Source: Methanomicrobia archaeon (GTDB taxonomy: Archaea > Halobacteriota > Syntropharchaeia > Alkanophagales > Methanospirareceae). From it: a DNA stretch of 55,702 nt. The stretch covers positions 1 through 55,702 of the forward strand of contig JAFGHB010000021.1 in NCBI GenBank assembly GCA_016930255.1, in the 5' to 3' direction. The notes beneath the pieces were generated by a model. That model was given only the letters and a program-made list of their open reading frames with translations. It had not been told where the DNA came from and ran no database searches. A program made the translations under genes and the position numbers. Below are positions 17,759 through 25,750 of the stretch, one piece after another. Position 1 is the stretch's first letter. The number at the start of each line of letters is the position of its first letter.

Positions 17759-20700
17759 AAAGAAAGCAGCTAGACTCGAGAAAAAATTGCATAAAGCTAT
17801 TTCAGCTAACAATCAACAAGAAATGATCTCTGTTTTTTTCAAAGAGTTTATGCTTCTATTTAGGAAAAAGAAGGCTCAGCTCCTTTCTAATTTAATTTTA
17901 TCATATGGCCCGAATATTGCGGATATTACTTCATTAGAAAAGAAAATTTCATCAGCCTGCCTTAAACAAGCTGTCAGTTTCTTGGAAGAGAACAAGCTGG
18001 ATTCCGCTGCACTTAAGATGTGTGACCAGTTTGAATTCGATATGGAAGCCATAGAAATTCTAGCAAAGCGAGGTCAAGCCAACGAACTAGCTATGCGTAT
18101 GGCAAAGGATAATATTATTAATAAAAAATACGTTACAAAAGCGATAATATCTTGGGAAAAATATAACGGAGATATTAGAAAGAGCCCAACAATGGGGGAT
18201 GTTCTCAAAAATATAGCTAAATTTTCGATAGAGAGTATTCCCGATAATTCACGAGTAAGAGAGATTATTGGACAATTCAAAGAAGCCGCTTTTCTATATG
18301 CCAAAGAAGGAGCTTTCGGCAACGCTGCAAGATGTTATGAGAAAGCAGAACTGTATCTGGAGGCGTGCAAGATTTACGAAGATATCGGAGATAAAGAAGG
18401 AGTTTCAAGGGCTGCTGAATCGTTGGGGGATTTGGAAAAGGCCTTAAAATTCGTCGTCAAACCAGAACGTAAAGTAAAACTTTTTATCAGAATGGAAAGA
18501 TTCCTTGAAGCACGTGAATTCGCTGCGGGTCTTGAATCTCCTAATGAATATTTCGATTTGATAAAAGAAACGGCAAGAAAGCGGATGGAGGTAAAGATAA
18601 AAAGTCATGACTTCATAGGTGCAATGGAATTAGCAGATGTTACAGAATGTAAATTTTCCGAGAGAGAAGAAATCTTATTGTTAGGTCGTCAGCATTTTGA
18701 TAGAAAAGTTGCCTCTGCCACATCGGAGAAAGATATTAAGTTAATATACAGAGACAGACTAAAACTTGAAGAAAAAGCCGGACATTTTGAAGATGCTGGA
18801 AGAATCGCTGAAGAAGTTTTAAAGGATTTAAACCTTGCCAGTTTATTGTATGAAAAAGCAAATCTGTTCAATCTTGCCATCTATGTGGCATCTGAGCATT
18901 TTGAGGGGCAGGAAGACAGAAATGTTGCGAAAATAAGATTAGCAGAGCTGCACGAAAAAGGAGGTAATTTATTACGAGCAGCTAGGTTATATGAATCAGC
19001 AGAAATATATGATAAAGCTTATGCGTTATATGAAAACATTCGACACTTCAATAAGGCAGTTGAATGTTATCTCAAAACATCCAGCCCCAGTCAAGACATT
19101 CTAATTCAGCTTTACACAGGAGCAGGAGAATTTGAGAAAGTTGTTGAGATTTATATGAAGTCTGGGACTTTTCGAGATCTGGATAAAGCTTTATCTATTG
19201 CGAAGACCCATAATCTGACAAGTCATTTCAGGGTTATACAAGACAAAATGTCAGAATTGTTGTCAGGAAGTGAGGAGGATTTAAAACGGTACTTTACTAA
19301 AGCAAGGGATGAAGTGCTCAGTTCATACTCTCCGATATTTGGAATTGATTTTGGAACAACGAACTCAGTAGCGGCAATATTTAACAAAAAGAGCAAGAAA
19401 GTGGAAATAATCCTTACTTCTCGGGGTTCTGAATTTGAACCCTCTTTCTTTGGAGTTGATGAAAATAATCATCCTATTTTTGGCGACGCAGCTCGGCTGA
19501 GATCTTTAGTTGCGCCCGACTGTGTTGTGGCTCGCGTTAAAAGGAGTCTTGGCGAGGGAGGAAGTTTTTCGCTGGGAGGGAAAAAATATAGAAGCGAAGA
19601 AGCTGTCGCGAAAATTCTTCAGAGGCTTAGACTAAATGCTGAAGCGTATTTGAAATCTAAAGTAGAAGCAATGTTTTACGATCTTTTAGAGAGCAACAAT
19701 CTGAGATTTCCTGAAGAAGTATTAAAGGAATTTCTGAATAAGCAAAAGGGCTATGGCCATCTGGAGGATGTCGTCTTATCCGTACCAGCTTACTTCAATG
19801 ATAATCAAAAGAGAGCTACGAGAGATTCAGCTGAGATTACAGGGCTTCGTGTTCGGCGTCTACTTCACGAGCCTACGGCGGCAGCATTTGCTTACGGCTA
19901 TAAAAAACAATATACGGGAAAATTAGCAGTGATAGATTTAGGTGGCGGGACTCTGGATATCTCAATTCTGGATGTAGGAGAAGGAGTATATGATGTCCAA
20001 ACCGTAGGCGGTGATACAAAACTAGGAGGAAGCGATATTGATGCTGAACTGGTTCGACATGTAGTAAAAGATATAAAGGCGATTCTGGGGATAGATATTA
20101 GTCAAAAGACTCATCCGGCCGAGATCGCTCGCTTGATAGATGCCTGTGAGAACTTAAAGATAAATTTGTCTTCAGTAAACGAATACACAATGGAATTAGT
20201 GTATTTTTTGAATAGGCCTAAATACACTTTCACAATGAAAAGGGAAGAATTAGAAAAACTGTCCAAATCTATTCTTGATCGTATAGGGGAAACAATCGAA
20301 AAGACAATAAAAGAGAGTGGTTCAGATTTACATCATTTCATTTTAGTAGGGAATGCTACAAAGATGCCAGTAGTCAGTGAGTTGGCTGAAAAGATTATTC
20401 GTGCAAAACATTTAAGGGGTATCGATCCAGGAACTGCAGTGGCAATGGGAGATGCATTAGAGGCAGCTATTCTTTCAGGTGATTTAACACAAACGTTACT
20501 CTTGGATGTAGTTCCTTACAGTCTCGGCATTGCAACATTAAAGAAAGATTCCAGTATGGGCGAAAAAGAGATTAGTGGATTAATAGAGAAAAACTCGACA
20601 ATCCCAATTCAGAAATCGCATATTTATACGACAAAAGAAGATAATCAATCTAACGTTCATATAGAGATATATCAAGGCGAATCAAAAGAGCCACACAAGA

Positions 20701-22223
20701 ATTATCTCTTGGGGGATTTTGTTCTTGGCGGTATTCTACCTGCTCCTGCTGGCACTCCTCAAATAGAAGTAACGTTTGATATAGGTGTCGATTGTATCTT
20801 AACTGTTACAGCTGTGGATAAAGCAACAGGCAATAAGCAGTCAATAAGAATTGAGGGCGCTGTTACGCTTTCACCTGTAGAGAAACAAAATTTAAGCAGA
20901 TACTTTGCAGAAAGTGAAAATATCCATTCATTAGAGAAAGACTTAGAAAAAGTAAGGATGGAAATCGAGCATTCAAAATCGTCTTGTAATAAAGCAATTA
21001 AAGTTGCTGAGCAGTCTATCAAGGATTTCTTTGAATTATTTCATGAGAAAGTAGAGGTCAACGCACGGCTTTACAGGGCTGATAAGGATCAGACCAAGGC
21101 AATTCAAAATATGTTTCCAAAAAAAGATAAGTTTATCTATGATATTCCGAAATATAGAGATAAATTTGCTTCAGTAATCAACAATCTAAGGCAAACTGAA
21201 GTCAGACATTTAGATTTTAGTGATAAAGATATCGTTTCAAAGTTGAAAGAACGAATTGATGCCTTGTCAAATTACGATGAGGCTCTAGAAAATGTCATAG
21301 AATCAGTTGAGAAGAATGTCACAAATATCGTGACGAATTGGATACAAATTTTGCAATCTATGGAACCTGACACCGAGAAAATGACCCCTCTGGAAATGGC
21401 CAATTATCATCTCTCAGCAGGAAGAGCTAATAAGGCAAAGGAAGTACTGGAACCTCTCGCATCGAGTGCAGAAGGCTTGACGAAGGAAGCCTTCTATCTT
21501 CTTCTGAAATGTTATGCCCGGATAGGATTGAGAGATGAATATAGGGTTGCGCATAAAAGATTTGGCAATTTGTTTGGGATAATCTATCCGGATTTCAATC
21601 GATTAAATACTTTCCTAAAAACTGTGGATGATTCTGTTTTTATGATTCAAGGAATTTCTCAGCAACATGGCCCTTTCTCTGGTAGTGGCTTTTGCATTGC
21701 TCCAAATCTAATTGTTACAAATCGTCATGTGATTGAGGGAACGACACCATCAAATCTAAAAATTATCGGCAAATGTGGAATCTATAACGCTGATGATATA
21801 GAATTGAATCCAATCAATGATCTAGCAGTATTGAAAGTAAGTGGTAATCTGAAGCCTTTCAGATTGGGTGAGTTTAACTTTGTGGAGCCAGGTGAACAAG
21901 TTCTATCGATCGGGTTCCATTCTCCAAGCTCTAATGTGCACAGCGAGAATATCTACATATCAAAAGGAATCGTCAATTCCATCAGGAACATCGATGCTTC
22001 ATCGGAACGTGTCATTTTTATAGATGCAAAAATTGGAAGTGGAATGAGCGGAGGTCCGTTAATAAATGACTTGGGGGAAGTTGTTGGTATTGTTACTCTC
22101 ATTAGATATGGAATAGGGAAGAGTGAAAAAGGGATGTTTGCTGTGGAAGATCAGCCGGTAGCGTTGCCGGTTCATTTGGTCAGAAAGTACTTAATGAAAT
22201 ATGGATCCACTAAGATTAAATAA
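17724..22223 (+). CDS. Giant helical-repeat / Hsp70 / trypsin-like protease fusion
   Basis: 1499 residues. Residues about 1-530 are helical TPR-like repeats (AARCYEKAELYLEACKIYED; RAARLYESAEIYDKAYALYE). Residues about 538-915 are an Hsp70 ATPase: GIDFGTTNS at 540-548, RRLLHEPTAAAFAYG, DLGGGTLDIS at 738, LVGNATKMPVV near 874. A substrate-binding beta part with LLLDVVPYSLGI and a helical lid follow to about 1200, then a short TPR-like stretch. The last 200 residues are a trypsin-like HtrA-style domain with His1335 (TNRHVIEG), Asp1366 (NDLAVLKV) and Ser1442 (GSGMSGGPL), so the triad looks intact. No signal peptide: cytosolic. ATG 17724 follows GGGAGAAGG; TTG 17709 would add five residues. No DnaJ or GrpE gene is nearby, and the gene is A+T richer than its surroundings. 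Confidence 0.9.
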   Translation: MTNFLKTYFSPEKKAARLEKKLHKAISANNQQEMISVFFKEFMLLFRKKKAQLLSNLILSYGPNIADITSLEKKISSACLKQAVSFLEENKLDSAALKMCDQFEFDMEAIEILAKRGQANELAMRMAKDNIINKKYVTKAIISWEKYNGDIRKSPTMGDVLKNIAKFSIESIPDNSRVREIIGQFKEAAFLYAKEGAFGNAARCYEKAELYLEACKIYEDIGDKEGVSRAAESLGDLEKALKFVVKPERKVKLFIRMERFLEAREFAAGLESPNEYFDLIKETARKRMEVKIKSHDFIGAMELADVTECKFSEREEILLLGRQHFDRKVASATSEKDIKLIYRDRLKLEEKAGHFEDAGRIAEEVLKDLNLASLLYEKANLFNLAIYVASEHFEGQEDRNVAKIRLAELHEKGGNLLRAARLYESAEIYDKAYALYENIRHFNKAVECYLKTSSPSQDILIQLYTGAGEFEKVVEIYMKSGTFRDLDKALSIAKTHNLTSHFRVIQDKMSELLSGSEEDLKRYFTKARDEVLSSYSPIFGIDFGTTNSVAAIFNKKSKKVEIILTSRGSEFEPSFFGVDENNHPIFGDAARLRSLVAPDCVVARVKRSLGEGGSFSLGGKKYRSEEAVAKILQRLRLNAEAYLKSKVEAMFYDLLESNNLRFPEEVLKEFLNKQKGYGHLEDVVLSVPAYFNDNQKRATRDSAEITGLRVRRLLHEPTAAAFAYGYKKQYTGKLAVIDLGGGTLDISILDVGEGVYDVQTVGGDTKLGGSDIDAELVRHVVKDIKAILGIDISQKTHPAEIARLIDACENLKINLSSVNEYTMELVYFLNRPKYTFTMKREELEKLSKSILDRIGETIEKTIKESGSDLHHFILVGNATKMPVVSELAEKIIRAKHLRGIDPGTAVAMGDALEAAILSGDLTQTLLLDVVPYSLGIATLKKDSSMGEKEISGLIEKNSTIPIQKSHIYTTKEDNQSNVHIEIYQGESKEPHKNYLLGDFVLGGILPAPAGTPQIEVTFDIGVDCILTVTAVDKATGNKQSIRIEGAVTLSPVEKQNLSRYFAESENIHSLEKDLEKVRMEIEHSKSSCNKAIKVAEQSIKDFFELFHEKVEVNARLYRADKDQTKAIQNMFPKKDKFIYDIPKYRDKFASVINNLRQTEVRHLDFSDKDIVSKLKERIDALSNYDEALENVIESVEKNVTNIVTNWIQILQSMEPDTEKMTPLEMANYHLSAGRANKAKEVLEPLASSAEGLTKEAFYLLLKCYARIGLRDEYRVAHKRFGNLFGIIYPDFNRLNTFLKTVDDSVFMIQGISQQHGPFSGSGFCIAPNLIVTNRHVIEGTTPSNLKIIGKCGIYNADDIELNPINDLAVLKVSGNLKPFRLGEFNFVEPGEQVLSIGFHSPSSNVHSENIYISKGIVNSIRNIDASSERVIFIDAKIGSGMSGGPLINDLGEVVGIVTLIRYGIGKSEKGMFAVEDQPVALPVHLVRKYLMKYGSTKIK

Positions 22224-22250
22224 AATTGTGAAATGCATGCCAGAGCCATC

Positions 22251-22326
22251 ACATAACACGAGCTTTGCGGCTCCGTTTCACTGCGCCCAAATGCTTCACA
22301 CTTCGCAAAGCTCGATAACGTTATAT
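22251..22326 (+). repeat. attC-like inverted repeat after the Hsp70-protease gene
   Basis: Perfect 11-bp arms CGAGCTTTGCG (22259-22269) and CGCAAAGCTCG (22304-22314) enclose 34 nt. Outside them ATAAC (22253-22257) can pair with GTTAT (22320-22324), with 1 and 5 unpaired nt between the two stems. A stop codon 28 nt before, a two-stem fold of about 75 nt and a next reading frame beginning inside the outer arm (ATG 22325) resemble an integron attC site at the end of a cassette. The uneven spacers are not canonical, and a transcription terminator or other mobile-element end is possible. Confidence 0.45.
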
Positions 22327-22402
22327 GAAATCCCGAACGCCATCTTTAAGAAGAATGGGATTTAATACAGATTTAATTTGGTTTATAAGAGATGGAAGTA
22401 CT

Positions 22403-22948
22403 ATGAAAAACAGATTTGTTGAATGGTCAAAGAAAGAATATACAGCAAGACAGAGATTTATTTTACTCATACCGTTGGGCATATTATTTGTAGTAATTAT
22501 ACCGCTTATCCTTCTCGTGTTACCGTCTTATATTGACAGATGGTTGAATATACCAAGACTAATATTTGAACCTATAAATCTCACTGTTGCCATATTCCTG
22601 ATCTTGTCTGGTCTAATATTTGCAATATGGTCCATTCAGGTCCAGTTTAAAATGGGTAAAGGAACTCCAGCTCCACTGATGCCGACGCAGAAATTGGTCG
22701 TAACAGCACCCTATATTTATTGCAGAAATCCGATGGCTTTTGGGACCATAATCCTTTATTTTGGAATTGTGGTCTTTACCGGGTCGTTATCTTCATTTGT
22801 ACTATTGGCACTTATGACCTTAGCTCTTCTTATGTATATCAAATTCGTCGAAGAGAAAGAACTTGAGGCACGATTCGGACAAGAATACGCAGAGTATAAG
22901 AAAAGGACCCCTTTTTTAATTCCAAGAAGCGGAAAAAAAGAGGAATGA
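22403..22948 (+). CDS. ICMT/PEMT-type membrane methyltransferase (first copy)
   Basis: About 181 residues from ATG 22403, which follows GATGGAAG; ATG 22325 would add 26 residues and would lie inside the inverted repeat. Three to four membrane segments, then the family C-terminal signature: VTAPYIYCRNPMAFGTIIL and EEKELEARFGQEYAEYKKRT. These bind AdoMet and the substrate in membranes. Known members methylate prenylcysteine or phospholipids; the substrate here is unknown. A paralog follows after 21 nt. Confidence 0.8.
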   Translation: MKNRFVEWSKKEYTARQRFILLIPLGILFVVIIPLILLVLPSYIDRWLNIPRLIFEPINLTVAIFLILSGLIFAIWSIQVQFKMGKGTPAPLMPTQKLVVTAPYIYCRNPMAFGTIILYFGIVVFTGSLSSFVLLALMTLALLMYIKFVEEKELEARFGQEYAEYKKRTPFLIPRSGKKEE

Positions 22949-22969
22949 AGAGTTAAGGGGATACTAAAG

Positions 22970-23590
22970 ATGGCGAAGGAAGATGAAATCAGGGTAAAAG
23001 AGTTGATGGAAAAACTGCGGGTGGATGAGATCACGCCCAAAGAAGCTTTCAGAGAACTCCAGAACAGAGGGCTTTTAGAACAGGAACGGTGGGAGATTAT
23101 CCCGTGGGTTCTGTATTTCATACTTTGGCTGCCGCTTAACTTCACGTTCTCCGGTCAACTATCAGCGATTCGTTTTCCGCCCATTATCATTTACGTTTCG
23201 CTCGGTTTCCTGGCGCTTGGAACGTACTTCGCGGCCTGGGTGATGTATTCTCATCGTAAACGAGGCGGACTTCTAAAAGCTGATGAAACCATTACGTTCT
23301 ACAAGACGGGGCTCTATCGCATTATGAGGCATCCCGGCGCGCTCGGTGGAGTGCTGTGGCCGATCTTGCTGCCGATTATTCTTAGCGCTCATGTTCCGTT
23401 TACTATTCTTTCGGCTGCTGCCATCATTGTTATGATTGTTTATCTTTATATCGGCGTCATCTTGGAAGAGAAGATTAGTATAAGGAAATGGGGCACTGTG
23501 TACAGCGAGTATATGGCAGAAGTGCCCCGATTTAACTTCATAGTAGGATTGTGGAATTTGCGGAAAGAAAAAGAAGAAAAAGATCTGTGA
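22970..23590 (+). CDS. ICMT/PEMT-type membrane methyltransferase (second copy)
   Basis: 206 residues. N-terminal 40 residues are charged and soluble (DEIRVKELMEKLRVDEITPK), then about four membrane helices, then KTGLYRIMRHPGALGGVLWP and EEKISIRKWGTVYSEYMAEV, the two halves of the methyltransferase signature. It is diverged from the first copy rather than a fresh duplicate and is richer in G+C. The N-terminal part resembles a short SHOCT-like or helical adaptor, low confidence. Likely co-transcribed with the first copy. Confidence 0.8.
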   Translation: MAKEDEIRVKELMEKLRVDEITPKEAFRELQNRGLLEQERWEIIPWVLYFILWLPLNFTFSGQLSAIRFPPIIIYVSLGFLALGTYFAAWVMYSHRKRGGLLKADETITFYKTGLYRIMRHPGALGGVLWPILLPIILSAHVPFTILSAAAIIVMIVYLYIGVILEEKISIRKWGTVYSEYMAEVPRFNFIVGLWNLRKEKEEKDL

Positions 23591-23662
23591 AAAGGCGGAC
23601 TTCGAGAAACACTTCGAAACACTTCAGATTGTTCGCCTTCTCTATCGCTCGGGTCACTAACA

Positions 23663-23739
23663 GGCAGGTATCTGACTCGTTTCGTTGCACTCACATGACC
23701 AAAATTACGAGCTTTGAGCGCAAACTCCAGATACCCGCC
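23663..23739. repeat. Inverted repeat in a decayed intergenic stretch
   Basis: GGCAGGTATCTG (23663-23674) and CAGATACCCGCC (23728-23739) match at 11 of 12 positions with 53 nt between. The enclosed stretch contains ACGAGCTTTG, part of the arm seen at 22259, followed by GCGCAAACTC. It lies between the second methyltransferase and a truncated membrane gene and may be a remnant of a small mobile element. No transposase is seen. Confidence 0.35.
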
Positions 23740-23773
23740 AACCGTTCTCAAATTCAGGATACTACTATAAGCC

Positions 23774-24070
23774 TCAATAGCTGTGAGGGTTATACCGTTT
23801 AAGTACCTCTGTAAGGTAACAACACCCCTGTCCGAATATGCACGCACTGTCCTGAAGATACTGAAGCGGAACCAGCAGTACCTCAATAGGCACGAAGGCG
23901 ATATTGCCCACCGTATAGATGAAGATATGATGAACGTCCGGAAAATCACGTACGTAACGAAGCATATAAAGGAGAACAGAGGTTACGATCAGGAATAGTC
24001 CTAAGAGCACCTGCCAGCTAAGGAAATAGCTCTTTTCCGGTCGCCTGCCTCTCTCACTCAGGTCTTTCAT
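23774..24070 (-). pseudogene. Truncated small membrane protein gene
   Basis: 98 codons. Two hydrophobic segments (FLSWQVLLGLFLIVTSVLLY and the stretch around FIYTVGNIAFVPIEVLLV) and the HHIFIYTVGNIAFVPIEVLL motif match, from memory, the N-terminus of a conserved archaeal and bacterial membrane family whose members continue with a cytoplasmic helical tail. Here similarity stops after IEVLLV and the frame runs into unrelated Cys-rich sequence, close to the inverted repeat at 23.7 kb. A C-terminally broken gene is the simplest reading; a genuinely short protein is the alternative. Confidence 0.5.
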
Positions 24071-24138
24071 TCTTCCTTACTCAGAACATACAACAATCGG
24101 AACTGAATCGACTTAAAATTGCCCCACCTACAAAATTC

Positions 24139-24882
24139 TCATTCTTCCTTTCCGACCACGGTCATGTACACCACACTTTCTTCGATGCCGTCAACGCCCA
24201 CTAACTCGTTTACCTCGTCATCGTAGAGCGCTGCGATCTGGCAACTGCCGAGATCCAACGCGACCGCAGCCAACGCCACGTTCTGCGCTATATGTCCGGC
24301 ATCCAGATAGATGTAGCGGTAAGCGCGCTGCTTGTATTTCCACCGTGAGCGTTCGAAGACCGCCGTCCAGATGAAGACCACGTTCGCATGGTACGCCATC
24401 TCCTGATCGAGCGCAGCCTGGGCAACTGAAAGCCGGAAATCGCCCACACGTAGCTGATCGAGCTCATGCCGATCTACCGCGTAGTGATAGACGCCGGCTT
24501 CAACGTCTGTTACCGAGTTAATCACGAGATAGGTCTCTATCGGATACAGTGCGCCTGCGGATGGCGCGGTTCTTGCACCCCACGGTGCGGTAATGCCCTG
24601 CGCAGCCCACAGCAGTTGCGACAGTTCCGATTTTGCTATTGGCCCTGCGCTGAAATGCCGAACACTACGCCTTTTTTGTAAGACCGCCCACAGTGACGCA
24701 CCGTCGCCGGTTTTTGGACGATCCAGCGGCACGTTCGGCGCATCGGGATACCGCTTATACGGCTCAGGCTTACGCGCCCAATCAAAATCCCAGGCGGGCA
24801 GACGACCACGATGATACTTCAATTCCTGTTGAAACCGATCGCCAATTCCTTCTTTCTTTCCTCCCCCATTCATTTCCACCAT
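24139..24882 (-). CDS. SagB/ThcOx-type FMN oxidoreductase
   Basis: 247 residues of the nitroreductase fold, SagB branch: RRSVRHFSAGPIAKSELSQL at about 71, the FMN-binding TAPSAGALYPIETYLV near 105 and DAGHIAQNVALAAVALDLG near 195. SagB proteins oxidise azoline rings in thiazole/oxazole-modified peptides, but many archaeal copies, like this one, have no cyclodehydratase or peptide partner beside them and probably act on other substrates. ATG 24882 is chosen; Met4 is possible. Confidence 0.85.
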   Translation of the reverse strand: MVEMNGGGKKEGIGDRFQQELKYHRGRLPAWDFDWARKPEPYKRYPDAPNVPLDRPKTGDGASLWAVLQKRRSVRHFSAGPIAKSELSQLLWAAQGITAPWGARTAPSAGALYPIETYLVINSVTDVEAGVYHYAVDRHELDQLRVGDFRLSVAQAALDQEMAYHANVVFIWTAVFERSRWKYKQRAYRYIYLDAGHIAQNVALAAVALDLGSCQIAALYDDEVNELVGVDGIEESVVYMTVVGKEE

Positions 24883-24978
24883 CTCGCTAATTTCTCCTGT
24901 ACCTCCCTACAACAGATTTGAGCTGAGCATGAAATGCGTACATTTTATTAGCACCCTGCACCGTATATACTCTACGCT

Positions 24979-25737
24979 ATGGTGACCACACTCGGGATTT
25001 ATCAAGCGCTCCTCCTCACCACGCTGGCAGCACTTGCTACGGGCATCGGGAGCCTCATATCCTATGTCATTCCAAAACCTGATATGCGCTATCTCTCTGT
25101 CAGTCTTGGCTTTGCCACGGGCGTCATGATCTTTGTCGCGTTTGTCGATCTCTTCTGCAGCGCGAAAGTGGACATCGGGCTCTTCCGCGCCAACATCTTC
25201 TTCTTTATTGGACTGCTCGTGATTCACGGTCTTGACCGCTTCATCCCGCACATACACCTCGACGGCCAGGCGGATACGCACTGCGATCGACTCTACCGGG
25301 GAGGAATCATGACCACGCTCGGTATCGGACTCCACAACTTCCCGGAAGGCTTGACCGTCGCGCTCGTCTCCCTGGCAGATCTCAGACTGGGGATACCTAT
25401 TGCAATCGCTATCGGGCTCCACAACATTCCAGAGGGTGTCGCCTGCGCGGTGCCGCTCTATTGCGCTACGGGCAACAGAGGGAAAGCATGCCTCTACTCC
25501 TTCCTCGCCGGGATGACCGCGCCGCTCGGTGCGATACTCGCTATCCTCCTCCTTCTTCCCTTCCTGAACACGTTCGTCCTGGCCGCCTCGATCGCGCTTG
25601 TCGCCGGGATCATGGTCTTCATCTGCTTCGACGAGCTCATTCCCATCGCCAACAAGTACGGCAGCGAGCACCTCACCAACATCGGCATCATACTCGGCAT
25701 CTTCGTCATGATGCTCGCGCTTACGCTCCTCGAATGA
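24979..25737 (+). CDS. zupT: ZIP-family metal transporter (ZupT-like)
   Basis: 252 residues with about eight membrane helices. The metal path is shown by HNFPEGLTVALVSL near residue 118 and HNIPEGVACAVPLY near 147, plus DLFCSA and CFDELIP in the flanking helices. Imports zinc, iron or other divalent ions. It is convergent with a CDF exporter 13 nt away, so opposite metal flows are encoded side by side. Confidence 0.92.
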   Translation: MVTTLGIYQALLLTTLAALATGIGSLISYVIPKPDMRYLSVSLGFATGVMIFVAFVDLFCSAKVDIGLFRANIFFFIGLLVIHGLDRFIPHIHLDGQADTHCDRLYRGGIMTTLGIGLHNFPEGLTVALVSLADLRLGIPIAIAIGLHNIPEGVACAVPLYCATGNRGKACLYSFLAGMTAPLGAILAILLLLPFLNTFVLAASIALVAGIMVFICFDELIPIANKYGSEHLTNIGIILGIFVMMLALTLLE

Positions 25738-25750
25738 TGCTCTGCTCTAC

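Noticed and set aside
24979-25671. 254-codon minus-strand frame opposite zupT
   Set aside because: Highly charged low-complexity translation antisense to a clear ZIP transporter.
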